Shown one piece after another: positions 32,664-41,581 of a stretch of DNA of 64,000 nucleotides; position 1 is the first letter of the stretch; each line of letters begins with the position of its first letter. The notes under the pieces are model-generated. The model saw nothing but the letters and a program-made list of their open reading frames with translations. It was not told where the DNA came from and made no database searches. Both the position numbers and the translations under genes were made by a program. Source of the stretch: Bacillus sp. CHD6a (GTDB lineage: Bacteria > Bacillota > Bacilli > Bacillales > Bacillaceae_I); contig NZ_LBMD01000002.1 of assembly GCF_001293645.1 (NCBI RefSeq), positions 248,001-312,000 on the forward strand. The letters are read 5' to 3'.

Positions 32664-32707
32664 ATAACTATAACTATCTAAATTTTCAGTAAAAGGATGC
32701 TTTCATC

Positions 32708-33094
32708 ATGTACACTATTTCGCAGCTAGCCAAAGAATTCCATATTTCCACGAGGACGGTCCGCTATTATGAGGAGTTGGGGCTACTGAATCCTTCCCGT
32801 TCTGAAGGAAACCAGCGAGTTTATTCTAAAAGAGAGTATGCCCGTTTGAAGCTGATAACGAGGGGCAAGCGGTATGGTTTTCAGCTTGACGAGATTAAAG
32901 AGATGGTTACGTTGTTTGATAAAGACCGAACTGGTACAAAGCAACTTCAAAAAACCATTGAATACGGGGGAAAGAAAGTAGCGGAAATTGAAGAAAGAAT
33001 TCAAGAGCTCAACGAATTGAAAGATGAAATGAATGAACTGCTCACAGATTTTCAAAAAAGGTTAGGAGGAGGAACGCATGACTATGACAGGTAA
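32708..33094 (+). CDS. MerR family transcriptional regulator
   Basis: 128 residues. The winged-helix MerR domain fills residues 1-70 (YTISQLAKEFHISTRTVRYYEELGLLNP, then RVYSKREYARL). A coiled-coil dimerisation helix covers about 85-120. There is no metal-binding cysteine cluster, so it belongs to the organic-ligand or LiuR-like MerR group. It overlaps the acyl-CoA dehydrogenase gene by 17 nt. It most likely controls this operon from the palindrome in its own promoter. A branched-chain amino acid or fatty acid signal is inferred from the partner gene only. Confidence 0.87.
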   Translation: MYTISQLAKEFHISTRTVRYYEELGLLNPSRSEGNQRVYSKREYARLKLITRGKRYGFQLDEIKEMVTLFDKDRTGTKQLQKTIEYGGKKVAEIEERIQELNELKDEMNELLTDFQKRLGGGTHDYDR

Positions 33095-34778
33095 TTTTTT
33101 TACAGAGGATAAGCATTTTCAACAAGTTCTCAAGAAGCATATGGAGCCCACATTTTACGAATGGGCAGAGAAAGAGCTCACAGAGTTTGGGGAGAGTTGT
33201 GCAAATGAAATAGAAGAGCGTGCCATCCATACAGACCGGGAAGGGCAACCGAGGCTCATAAAATATAATAGAATGGGCAACGACGTTTCAGAGGTGTGGG
33301 TGAATGAAGGGTATAAAAAAACGGTACAGGAAACTTACCATAGAGGGATTGTCGGATATGTGCATAAGGAAATCCCGGAGCTTGGCCAAAAAGGAGACTA
33401 CCTATACTCATACGCTCAAGGCTACCTGCTTTCTCAGACAGAACCGGGATTCTACTGTCCCGTAACTTTGACCATGGCTACTGCCTACTTGCTTGAGCAT
33501 TATGCTGATGAACACGTAAAAAATAAATTCCTGCCGCATGTCATTTCGACGGGAGAAGTAGAACTTTTTGAAGGAGCGACATTTTTGACGGAAAGGCAAG
33601 GGGGTTCCGATGTCGGGGCGAATGAGACGCAGGCGGTGCCAAGCTCAAATAAGTATCTTTTGACTGGTGAAAAATATTTTGCATCAAATGCCGGGCAGTG
33701 TGGTGTAGCGATGGTGTTGGCTAGAATACCTGGGGCACCTAAAGGAACGAAGGGACTCAGTCTTTTTGCGGTCCCCTGGAGAAGGGAAGATGGCAGCGGC
33801 AAGCTGAACGGAATTGAGATTCGTCGTTTGAAGGATAAACTTGGTGTCAGAGCAGTTCCCTCAGCAGAAGTTCTTTTTAACGGTGCCGAAGGGTATCTTG
33901 TTGGAGAACCAAGCAAGGGCATCCATTATATGATGGAAGCTTTGAACTTGTCGCGTGTCTGTAATGCGATTGCATCTCTTGGAATCATGCAGAGAGCATA
34001 TACGGAAGCACGCAAATATGCAAAGAGCCGCGTCACATTTGGTGATCAGTTAATCAATTTTCCTATGATACGAGAATCTTTGGTCGACATGGCGGTAAAG
34101 CAGGAGGTGGAAACGAGTGCTTGTTTTGAGCTTGTGTCACTTTTTGATCGGGTTATGCGGCATGCTGGGGCAAAAGTATCTGAAGAAGAGATTGCATTGA
34201 ATCGACTCCTAATTGCATTATTGAAAAAAGAAACTGCAGAACAGGCCGTCCACTTCTCCCATGAAGCCATTGAAATGCATGGGGGAAATGGTTTTATTGA
34301 GGATTTTGTTACCCCGAGGTTGCTACGGGATGCAAAGGTGTTAACTGTATGGGAAGGGACTGCAAATATCCTTGGGATGGAAGTGCTCAGATTGATGGGG
34401 CGTTTTAAAGTAGAACGTATTTTCATAGAGTCTATGAAAGGGAGGCTGGAGGCACTTCCAATCGACAATATTATGAAGGAGCCAGTGGAGGAGGCACTTG
34501 TGAAACTTCAGGAGCTATGCAATTTCATGAGCAGTTGTGCGCCAGAGATCCAAACCGTCTATTCGAAAAAGATTGCGAGCCTGATGGTGAAGATTTTTGA
34601 AAGTGTGGTAGCACTGGACGGCGCAAATTCTGGTGATGCTCGTGAACTAGCAAAGGCAGAACTGTTCCTTCAGATGACTTGGAAAGAGTCAGATTTGTGG
34701 TTTGATCGTGAAAGTAAGAAACTGCAATATTTTGACTTAATCTTGAACTGGGAGAAGAGTTCGGTTGGAGCGGAATAG
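33078..34778 (+). CDS. Acyl-CoA dehydrogenase family protein (AidB/ACAD11-like size)
   Basis: 566 residues, longer than ordinary acyl-CoA dehydrogenases (about 380). The FAD-binding and substrate regions are clear: LTERQGGSDVGANE, TGEKYFASNAGQ, LSRVCNAIASLGIMQRAYTEARKYAKSR, and EMHGGNGFIEDFVTPRLLRDAKVLTVWEGTANI. The TVWEGTANI segment is where many family members carry the catalytic Glu. The motifs and the C-terminal extra helical part resemble AidB. The gene starts inside the end of the MerR gene, with AGGAGGAGG upstream. It probably oxidises an acyl-CoA or binds flavin in a protective role as AidB does; which is undecided. Confidence 0.85.
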   Translation: MTMTGNFFTEDKHFQQVLKKHMEPTFYEWAEKELTEFGESCANEIEERAIHTDREGQPRLIKYNRMGNDVSEVWVNEGYKKTVQETYHRGIVGYVHKEIPELGQKGDYLYSYAQGYLLSQTEPGFYCPVTLTMATAYLLEHYADEHVKNKFLPHVISTGEVELFEGATFLTERQGGSDVGANETQAVPSSNKYLLTGEKYFASNAGQCGVAMVLARIPGAPKGTKGLSLFAVPWRREDGSGKLNGIEIRRLKDKLGVRAVPSAEVLFNGAEGYLVGEPSKGIHYMMEALNLSRVCNAIASLGIMQRAYTEARKYAKSRVTFGDQLINFPMIRESLVDMAVKQEVETSACFELVSLFDRVMRHAGAKVSEEEIALNRLLIALLKKETAEQAVHFSHEAIEMHGGNGFIEDFVTPRLLRDAKVLTVWEGTANILGMEVLRLMGRFKVERIFIESMKGRLEALPIDNIMKEPVEEALVKLQELCNFMSSCAPEIQTVYSKKIASLMVKIFESVVALDGANSGDARELAKAELFLQMTWKESDLWFDRESKKLQYFDLILNWEKSSVGAE

Positions 34779-34786
34779 AAGAAAAA

Positions 34787-34816
34787 AACAGGCGGCCCAG
34801 AGAGGTCGCCTGTTTT
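34787..34816. terminator. Bidirectional terminator between convergent genes
   Basis: AACAGGCG (34787-34794) pairs with CGCCTGTT, with flanking A and T tracts on both sides. It serves the acyl-CoA dehydrogenase (+) and CstA-like (-) genes. Confidence 0.85.
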
Positions 34817-34820
34817 AATA

Positions 34821-36257
34821 TTATGCTACACGTTTTTCTACACTGCTAGACTTAATGTTACGATGTTTCCAAACTTGACTTATAAACCAGCCAAGTATCA
34901 CCAAGGTCAAAGCCGAACCTATTAGTAACGAATTGTTATAACTCATTCCAAATCCTTCTGGTGCGTAGAAAATATACGTGCAGACCACTCCTGACATGAA
35001 TACAGCCGGAACGCTTGCAATCCAATGGAATTTATTTTCTTTTACAAGATACATAGCCGCTGTCCACAGCATCACAGTGGCAACAAGCTGGTTTGTCCAA
35101 CCTACATATCTCCAAAGGAATGTATAGTCAATGGTCGCAAGGTAAAGGGCCGGTGCAGCAAGCATCAGGGTTACTAGTAAAACCTTTACCTTACTTTCCA
35201 TGTTGAAGAATTTAGCAAATACTTCTGTCAAAATCATACGGGAAGAGCGTAGCGCGGTATCACCTGTTGTAATGGGAAGGATGATAACCCCAAGGATAGC
35301 AAGGATACCACCTAGTGTACCTAGTAAAGAAATAGAAATTTCATTTACCACATAAGAAGGTCCACCAATGGCAAGTGCTTCTTGCAGACCACCTGTTCCA
35401 TTGAAGAATGTCATCCCGGCAGCTGCCCATACTAGTGCAATCACGCCCTCTGTTATCATCGCTCCGTAAAAAATTTTACGACCATGTGATTCTTTCTTCA
35501 TCGTGCAAGCAACGATCGGACTTTGTGTACAATGAAAACCGGAAATGGCTCCGCAAGAGATGGTGACCATTAGTAGCGGCCAAATTGGTAACTCCTGAGG
35601 ATGTAAGTTTGCTAATGTAAGGTTTGGAATTTGTTTATCCGTGAATAAGAGTGCAACGGCAATGGCAACTGCCATGAAAAGCAAAATAGCACCAAGTAAT
35701 GGATATATTTTACCGATTACTCGATTGACAGGTAATAGAGTAGCCAATAAAAAATACCCGAAAATTAAAAGCAAAGCCATCATAAAACTAATGGGTGTTA
35801 ATTGAGCGATTAGTTGGGCGGGTCCTGCAGTAAAAGCGGCCGCCACAAGTACCATTAATACAAGGGAAACTACATAAATACATGACTTCACTACATTGCC
35901 AAGATATTTTCCAACAATGGTCGGATATTGTGCCCCGTTATGGCGCAAGGACAACATACCGGAAAAGTAATCATGAACCGCACCGGCAAAGATGCTTCCT
36001 ACCACAATCCAAATGAAGGCGACGGGACCATATAATGCCCCAAGGATGGCACCGTAGATAGGACCTAATCCAGCGATATTTAAGAGTTGAATCAGATTTC
36101 CTTTCCACCAAGGCATAGGAACAAAGTCAAAATCATCCCTTTTTGTATAGGCAGGAGTAGGGGTCTGATCATTGATAACGAAAATACGTTCCACGAATTT
36201 AGAATAAAAAACATAACCTAGAACTAGAAAAATTAGTGCACCAAAAAATGTGATCAT
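34821..36257 (-). CDS. CstA family carbon-starvation/peptide transporter (short form)
   Basis: 478 residues with about 14 hydrophobic segments. The CstA signature is evident: WWKGNLIQLLNIAGLGPIYGAILGALYG, the AGAVHDYFSGMLSLRHNG block, and GFHCTQSPIVACTM. E. coli CstA is about 700 residues; this is the shorter type common in Firmicutes. CstA proteins import peptides or pyruvate when carbon is scarce. The gene stands alone, converging with the acyl-CoA dehydrogenase operon. The upstream region holds only a poor cre-like sequence. Confidence 0.88.
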   Translation of the reverse strand: MITFFGALIFLVLGYVFYSKFVERIFVINDQTPTPAYTKRDDFDFVPMPWWKGNLIQLLNIAGLGPIYGAILGALYGPVAFIWIVVGSIFAGAVHDYFSGMLSLRHNGAQYPTIVGKYLGNVVKSCIYVVSLVLMVLVAAAFTAGPAQLIAQLTPISFMMALLLIFGYFLLATLLPVNRVIGKIYPLLGAILLFMAVAIAVALLFTDKQIPNLTLANLHPQELPIWPLLMVTISCGAISGFHCTQSPIVACTMKKESHGRKIFYGAMITEGVIALVWAAAGMTFFNGTGGLQEALAIGGPSYVVNEISISLLGTLGGILAILGVIILPITTGDTALRSSRMILTEVFAKFFNMESKVKVLLVTLMLAAPALYLATIDYTFLWRYVGWTNQLVATVMLWTAAMYLVKENKFHWIASVPAVFMSGVVCTYIFYAPEGFGMSYNNSLLIGSALTLVILGWFISQVWKHRNIKSSSVEKRVA

Positions 36258-36479
36258 GCTGCTCTCCTCCTGTTAGTGAAAAATTACAATTTCAAACATT
36301 TTAACACGTTTAAGCGGAAAAACAACAGATTGTTCTGAAAAATTTAAACTTTTTGTAAAATAGGTCATGTACGTGTCAAAAAAGAGAAAGAACCATGTAG
36401 CAATTGGTCAAATATTGCTTTGGTCATAGATATGGAATACAATGAAAGCTAATAAATTTGACAACTCAGAGATTCGAGA

Positions 36480-38213
36480 GTGATATCGGTGAAAACTTTC
36501 TATCAAACACATAAATTGGCGATAAACATACTTGTCGTAATCCTTTTGGGCTTCGGCTTTTTTATCGTACATCTGCAAACTCCCATTCCCTTTTTAACAA
36601 CGAATCCTACTTTGTTCGTTTTACTGGTCGTTTCACTGGTGCTAGTAAATATTAATACCGTTCCTCTACCGCCAAAAGGAAATTCACTCAGTATGGACTC
36701 TGCCATTTTTCTAGCGATTCTGTTTGTATTCGGTTTGAATCTTTCCTTATGGACTTTGCTTGCCAGTGGAGTAGTGTATGGATTACTAAAGAGGGATGTA
36801 GCCTGGTGGAAGCATCTTATGAACTTCGCCATGTATGCTCTAATGATGATAGGAGCACATTATATCTTTTTATGGACAGGTGGGAACATAGGGTTTTTTC
36901 AAGCCTCCAACCTGTTGTCTTATTTGGCGGCCTTAATCAGTTATTTCTTTATTAATATATTAATTATTGGCGTTTTCTTTTTCTATATGAATCATCCGCA
37001 TTTAATGAAAGAACTAAGAAGCACATTGCGAAAATCTGTTTCTAATTATGCCATCTCGCTAGCTTCGGCACTCTTATTATCATTGTTGTTTGAATCAGAA
37101 CCCGTGCTTGGGCTGATTATTTTTACTGTAATCATTCTATTAGTAACGAAAGGATTTAAAGAATACTTTGACCTTAATGAAGAAATAAACAGGGATCGCT
37201 CTTATCGGCAGCAAATTCTTAATTCCTTACCTGTTGGAATTATTACAGCGGATGATAAGCAATCCAACTTTTCATTGAACACTTCTGCTTCCCGCTTATT
37301 AAATCTGAACGCACAAGAAATCAAAGACGTCTTTATGATGAAAGAACCACCAGTGTTCAATTCATTTTTTTGGGAAATCATGCTTTCCAAGAGAATTTGT
37401 CAAAATATTAAAGTAGGCTATTCTAGAGGCGGGGAAGACCTGCACTTGCTTGTATCGCAGTCTGTATTGAATGACGAGGAAAATAAGATTATTGGAAGAA
37501 TTTTTTATTTTATTGATATAACAGAAACAGAAGAACTGGAGAAACGGATGCATCAATCCGAAAAACTTGCTGCCTTAGGGGAGCTTGCTGCAGGGGCAGC
37601 GCACGAAATTCGAAACCCATTAGCGGTATTGCACGGCTTCTTCTCTTTAATGAAACAATCTTTTACGAAAGAAGAACTTGAAAAGTATCAGGTGCCTTTA
37701 CTAATAAAAGAATTTGACAGAATCAACGCTATTATTGAAGACATGTTGCTCATGGCAAGACCAGGAGCACCGAGACTACAAGAAACTACCTTCAAGTCGA
37801 TCTTTGACCAGATACCTTCCTACCGTGATATCTCTAAAAATGAACCCGAGTGGAAGGTGATGCTCGACGATACGAAGATAATGGTAGATCTGAAACAGAT
37901 GAAACAGGTTATCTACAACCTTTATCGAAATAGCAGAGAGTCAATGAAAGGAAAAGGAGTCATAACCATTTTTTCTAAGAAAGTAAATGGTAAGTATCTT
38001 CTATTTTTCAAGGACAATGGGACAGGTATAAAAGACGAAATGAGGAAATCCCTTTTTCACCCGTTTCATACCTCCAAGGAAACCGGCACTGGACTTGGGT
38101 TGACCATTGTTCAGCGTATTATTGAAAACCATCAAGGGAGTATAGAGGTGTATGAGACATCGCCTACAGGGACGACTTTCCTGATCACATTACCTTTAAC
38201 ACCTAATGAATAA
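36480..38213 (+). CDS. Membrane sensor histidine kinase with PAS domain (orphan)
   Basis: 577 residues from a GTG at 36480; a second GTG at 36489 is also possible. About eight helices span residues 10-225. A PAS-like region covers about 240-360. The HisKA domain has the phospho-histidine near residue 375 in LGELAAGAAHEIRNPLAVL. The ATPase domain contains N-box YNLYRNSRES, DNGTGIKDEM and TGTGLGLTIVQRIIENHQG. No response regulator lies nearby. This H-box type and the orphan setting are those of sporulation-phosphorelay kinases. The next gene, 15 nt downstream, encodes a small excisionase-like HTH protein, probably in the same transcript. Confidence 0.85.
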   Translation: MISVKTFYQTHKLAINILVVILLGFGFFIVHLQTPIPFLTTNPTLFVLLVVSLVLVNINTVPLPPKGNSLSMDSAIFLAILFVFGLNLSLWTLLASGVVYGLLKRDVAWWKHLMNFAMYALMMIGAHYIFLWTGGNIGFFQASNLLSYLAALISYFFINILIIGVFFFYMNHPHLMKELRSTLRKSVSNYAISLASALLLSLLFESEPVLGLIIFTVIILLVTKGFKEYFDLNEEINRDRSYRQQILNSLPVGIITADDKQSNFSLNTSASRLLNLNAQEIKDVFMMKEPPVFNSFFWEIMLSKRICQNIKVGYSRGGEDLHLLVSQSVLNDEENKIIGRIFYFIDITETEELEKRMHQSEKLAALGELAAGAAHEIRNPLAVLHGFFSLMKQSFTKEELEKYQVPLLIKEFDRINAIIEDMLLMARPGAPRLQETTFKSIFDQIPSYRDISKNEPEWKVMLDDTKIMVDLKQMKQVIYNLYRNSRESMKGKGVITIFSKKVNGKYLLFFKDNGTGIKDEMRKSLFHPFHTSKETGTGLGLTIVQRIIENHQGSIEVYETSPTGTTFLITLPLTPNE

Positions 38214-38228
38214 AGAAGGAGTGTCAGC

Positions 38229-38459
38229 ATGTACCTATCCGTTAAAGAGACAGCCGACTATCTGTCCTGTTCCGAGTCATATGTGAAAACCCTGATACAA
38301 CAAAAGAAGATTCGTGCATTATATGATGGTGCCGATTACATGATCAACAAAGAACAATTTACTACGCACATGAAACAGATGGAAAAATATAAAGAATTGA
38401 TGGAGGAAGTAAGAAGCGAACCAATTCCAGAGGATATTGATATTAAGGATGAGGATTGA
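38229..38459 (+). CDS. Small excisionase-like HTH protein
   Basis: 76 residues. Residues 1-48 form a MerR-like HTH_17 fold (YLSVKETADYLSCSESYVKTLIQQKKIRALYDG, then DYMINKEQF). The rest is an acidic helix-rich tail (KYKELMEEVRSEPIPEDIDIKDED). No integrase or attachment site is visible, so it is not part of a prophage module here. Its tight coupling to the histidine kinase suggests a small DNA-binding partner or autoregulator. GAAGGAGTG precedes the ATG. Confidence 0.8.
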   Translation: MYLSVKETADYLSCSESYVKTLIQQKKIRALYDGADYMINKEQFTTHMKQMEKYKELMEEVRSEPIPEDIDIKDED

Positions 38460-38461
38460 GG

Positions 38462-38488
38462 AAAAGGCACCTGGTTAGGGTGCTTTTT
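38462..38488 (+). terminator. Terminator of the kinase/HTH operon
   Basis: AAAAGGCACC (38462-38471) pairs with GGTGCTTTTT (38479-38488 region) across a seven-base loop. Confidence 0.85.
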
Positions 38489-38625
38489 CTATTTTACTTG
38501 ACTACTTATTATTAAATGTTTAAACTTTTGAACGTAACAACAGGTAAAAACTTGTCTATTTCATTCTATTTGTAAGACAATAGAAATAACATAATTTGAA
38601 TATGCGAAAACAGGAGGAATCTTGT

Positions 38626-40023
38626 ATGACGACAGCAACAACAAATATAAACGAGACGGTTGAAAAATTACTTGCCAATCATAGGAGTTATTTTGAAAAA
38701 GGAGATACGAAAGATATTGAGTTTCGGTTGGAGCAACTGGCAACGTTAAAGAAGGCAGTTCAGAAATATGAAGCGGAATTTATGGATGCTTTAAAAAAGG
38801 ATCTAGGGAAATCGATATTTGAAGCATATGGTTCTGAAGTAGGCTATATCCTAGACAGCATCGGCTTTTTTATGAAGAATTTAAAAAGTTGGGCAAAAGT
38901 GAAAAAGGTCAAAACCCCGCTAGTTCATACTGGTTCCAAAAGCTTAATATACTCTCAGCCATATGGGACAGTATTAATTGTAGGGCCGTTTAATTATCCT
39001 GTTCAGTTAGTATTAGAGCCTCTAATTGGAGCAATTGCAGCGGGAAACTGCGCTGTAATTAAACCTTCTGAATTCACGCCAACGGTATCTAATGTACTGT
39101 CAAAAATGATAGGAGAGTTTTTTAACAAAGAGTATATCAGCGTGGTAGAGGGAGCGAAAGAGGAAACATCCGCCCTTATTCATGCCCCGTTTGATTATAT
39201 CTTTTTCACAGGAAGCGTACAGGTTGGCAAAATCGTGATGCAGGCTGCGGCCAAACGACTTGTACCAGTTACACTGGAGCTTGGAGGCAAAAGCCCTTGT
39301 ATCGTCCATAAAGATGCTAATATAGAGGTCGCCGCGCAACGGATTGCTTGGGGGAAATTTATGAATGCCGGTCAAACTTGTGTAGCACCTGACTATATCC
39401 TTGTCCATAAGGATGTACGAGAGAAACTTGTAAAGGCATTAAAAAAAACAATACATGAATTCTACGGAGACAACCCACAGCGAAGTAAGGACTATGGACG
39501 TGTCGTGAATGAACGTCAACTTGACCGGCTGATTTCTTTGGTTGATAAAGATAAAGTGGTCGTTGGAGGTCGAATCGATCGGGAAGAACTTTATATGGAA
39601 CCGACAGTGATGGATGGTGTAACGTGGGAAGATATGGTGATGAAGGACGAGATATTTGGCCCTATTTTACCGGTTCTAGAATACAATGACCTGCAAGATG
39701 CCATGAGACAGATTAGTAACTATCCAAAGCCCTTGGCATTGTATGTGTTTACTGAAAATAGTGAAGTAGAGGAACAGGTCATTGAAGGGACTTCCTTTGG
39801 AGGAGGATGTGTGAACGACACGGTCACGCATTTGACCAATCCATACTTGCCATTTGGTGGAGTGGGTACATCAGGCATTGGTTCCTATCATGGGAAAGAT
39901 AGCTTTGATACTTTTTCCCATAAGAAAAGTGTGATGAAAAAAAGCACGAAATTCAACCTAAGTTTTCTCTATCCTCCATATTCCGATAAAAGCATCAAGA
40001 TGTTAAAGAAAGTTATGAAATAG
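38626..40023 (+). CDS. Aldehyde dehydrogenase (class 3 type, YwdH-like)
   Basis: 465 residues from the ATG at 38626, supported by AGGAGGAAT; an upstream ATG at 38599 lacks a site. It shows GPFNYPVQLVLEPLIGAIAAGNC for cofactor binding, the general base E218 in LELGGKSP, and the nucleophile C252 in NAGQTCVAPDY. Length and motifs match the ALDH3 group, which oxidises medium- and long-chain fatty aldehydes. The basic, hydrophobic C-terminus (LSFLYPPYSDKSIKMLKKV) may attach it to the membrane, as in fatty aldehyde dehydrogenases. Confidence 0.92.
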   Translation: MTTATTNINETVEKLLANHRSYFEKGDTKDIEFRLEQLATLKKAVQKYEAEFMDALKKDLGKSIFEAYGSEVGYILDSIGFFMKNLKSWAKVKKVKTPLVHTGSKSLIYSQPYGTVLIVGPFNYPVQLVLEPLIGAIAAGNCAVIKPSEFTPTVSNVLSKMIGEFFNKEYISVVEGAKEETSALIHAPFDYIFFTGSVQVGKIVMQAAAKRLVPVTLELGGKSPCIVHKDANIEVAAQRIAWGKFMNAGQTCVAPDYILVHKDVREKLVKALKKTIHEFYGDNPQRSKDYGRVVNERQLDRLISLVDKDKVVVGGRIDREELYMEPTVMDGVTWEDMVMKDEIFGPILPVLEYNDLQDAMRQISNYPKPLALYVFTENSEVEEQVIEGTSFGGGCVNDTVTHLTNPYLPFGGVGTSGIGSYHGKDSFDTFSHKKSVMKKSTKFNLSFLYPPYSDKSIKMLKKVMK

Positions 40024-40112
40024 AAAAGCAGGGAATCACTGGACTCAGGAAGTTCTTTACATTTCTTTTAAAAGTCTTCTGTGTTAATATTTAGATAGAC
40101 GAAATATATAGT

Positions 40113-40200
40113 AGACGCAGCCTCTCTTTGGAAATGAATCTTCGTATGTGGAGATTCATTTTCCTATTTATTAGCATTTGTTACGCAGGCGCGTCTTTTT
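40113..40200 (+). promoter_or_regulatory. Structured leader or terminator before the MFS gene
   Basis: AGACGC (40113-40118) pairs with GCGTCT (40191-40196), followed by T residues to 40200. Inside it, GGAAATGAATCT (40130-40141) pairs with AGATTCATTTTCC (40152-40164) with one bulge. It may end aldehyde dehydrogenase transcription or be a riboswitch-like or attenuator leader; no known riboswitch consensus was recognised. A 27-residue hydrophobic frame (ATG at 40134, stop at 40215) runs through it and stops just before the MFS start, with only a weak ribosome binding site. Confidence 0.45.
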
Positions 40201-40219
40201 ATTATGGGAGAGTGTAAGA

Positions 40220-41428
40220 ATGGTACCGATTCAGAATAAAGAAGTGTTATGGACAAAATCGTTCATCATGTTGATGGTAGGAAATTTGTTTGTATTCATG
40301 TCGTTTCAGATGCTGATTCCGACGCTACCTCCATATGTAAAATCGCTGGGTGCGACAGGCTTTGAAATTGGATTGGTGACAGCCTTATTTTCCATTGGTG
40401 CCGTGTTGAGCAGACCATTTATCGGGTATATGCTGGAGTACCGGGCACGAAAACCGCTTGTGATGATTGGAGCAATTGCATTGCTTGCTGTGACAATTAT
40501 CTATCCGTTATCTCAAATAGTGGTGGTATTTCTATTATTCCGTTTGATTCATGGTCTGGCATGGGGATGGTCCACAACGGTAAACGGGACCGCAGCGGTA
40601 GATGTTATTCCGCGTTCCCGTCTTGGGGAAGGAATGGGATATTACGGACTATCGATTACGATTGGGATGATTATTGCCCCGAGTCTGGGAATCTATCTTT
40701 ATCAGGTTACAGAGTTTTCCAACTTGATTATGGTAAGTGCGATCCTTGGTGTGATTGCACTTGTGCTGTTAGCTGTGGTTCATTACCAAACGCCTGCTCT
40801 AGTGGAAAAGACGAATAAGGAGGACCTCAAGTTTTCCTATTTTGGTTCCCTTGTGGAAAAGAGCAGCTGGTATCCCGCGTTTGTAACATTAATTGCGACG
40901 TTTGGGTACGGATCCATTGTTACTTTTATTGTTATATTTGGAGAAGAACGTGGCATTGATCAGATTTTCCTTTTCTATCTTGTTAATGCGATTATGGCTT
41001 CACTATCTCGTCCGATAGCAGGTAAATGGTTTGATAATCATGGTCCTCGCGGCTTGGTGCTATTGTGTATGTTCCTATCATTTGTTGGAATGTGGGTGCT
41101 TTCCTTTGCACACTCTAATTTGTTAATTATAATAGCTGGTGCGTTATTTGGGGTAGGGTTCGGATCTTTGATTCCAACTTTACAATCATGGACATTATCT
41201 ATGACACCTGAAAATCGCCGAGGAGTGGCAAACGGCATGTTCTTTTCCTCTATCGACCTTGGAATTGGACTAAGCGGAATCATTTTTGGTCTCCTTGCCC
41301 AATTCGTCCAAACCGCCGCACTCTTCCAAATCTCCAGCACCTTCATGCTCCTCGCCATGCTCTTCGCATGGATTGAAGGAAAACGAAGAAAACGAACACT
41401 CCTTGAAGAGGTAAGGGAAGGGGCTTGA
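40220..41428 (+). CDS. MFS transporter, 12 helices (YwoG-like group)
   Basis: 402 residues from the ATG at 40220; GGGAGAGTG lies upstream, and a longer frame from 40178 lacks a site. Twelve hydrophobic segments are seen. Motif A-like RPFIGYMLEYRARKPLV lies between helices 2 and 3, and SRPIAGKWFDNHGPRGLV between helices 8 and 9. The C-terminus is basic. It is a drug- or metabolite-exporter type (DHA1-like); the substrate is unknown. A structured leader precedes the gene and a REP-like element lies 18 nt after its stop. Confidence 0.87.
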   Translation: MVPIQNKEVLWTKSFIMLMVGNLFVFMSFQMLIPTLPPYVKSLGATGFEIGLVTALFSIGAVLSRPFIGYMLEYRARKPLVMIGAIALLAVTIIYPLSQIVVVFLLFRLIHGLAWGWSTTVNGTAAVDVIPRSRLGEGMGYYGLSITIGMIIAPSLGIYLYQVTEFSNLIMVSAILGVIALVLLAVVHYQTPALVEKTNKEDLKFSYFGSLVEKSSWYPAFVTLIATFGYGSIVTFIVIFGEERGIDQIFLFYLVNAIMASLSRPIAGKWFDNHGPRGLVLLCMFLSFVGMWVLSFAHSNLLIIIAGALFGVGFGSLIPTLQSWTLSMTPENRRGVANGMFFSSIDLGIGLSGIIFGLLAQFVQTAALFQISSTFMLLAMLFAWIEGKRRKRTLLEEVREGA

Positions 41429-41446
41429 ATAAAGAGGTATTATAAA

Positions 41447-41519
41447 GGGGTCTGACCCGCTGTGCGTTAAAGTGGTGAAGAGGTAAAGAGGTAAAGAGGT
41501 AAAGAGGGGTCTGACCCTC
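41447..41519 (+). repeat. REP-like element copy 3 with expanded internal repeat
   Basis: GGGGTCTGACCCG (41447-41459), then CTGTGCGTTAAAGTGGTGAAGAG, three copies of the 8-mer GTAAAGAG, and the second palindrome GAGGGGTCTGACCCTC (41504-41519). Copy 1 at 14108 has a single comparable internal unit, so the 8-mer number varies. Confidence 0.85.
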
Positions 41520-41543
41520 ACACTGTTAAAGCATTAAAGCAAA

Positions 41544-41581
41544 AAAGCGTAACCGCCATTAAATGGAGGGTTACGCTTTTT
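41544..41581. terminator. Bidirectional terminator at the ywbE 3' end
   Basis: AAAGCGTAACC (41544-41554) pairs with GGTTACGCTTT, with A and T runs on both sides. The right arm overlaps the ywbE stop codon. Confidence 0.88.

Noticed and set aside
36296-36312. cre site before the CstA-like gene
   Set aside because: The best alignment has four mismatches to the consensus, too many to support.
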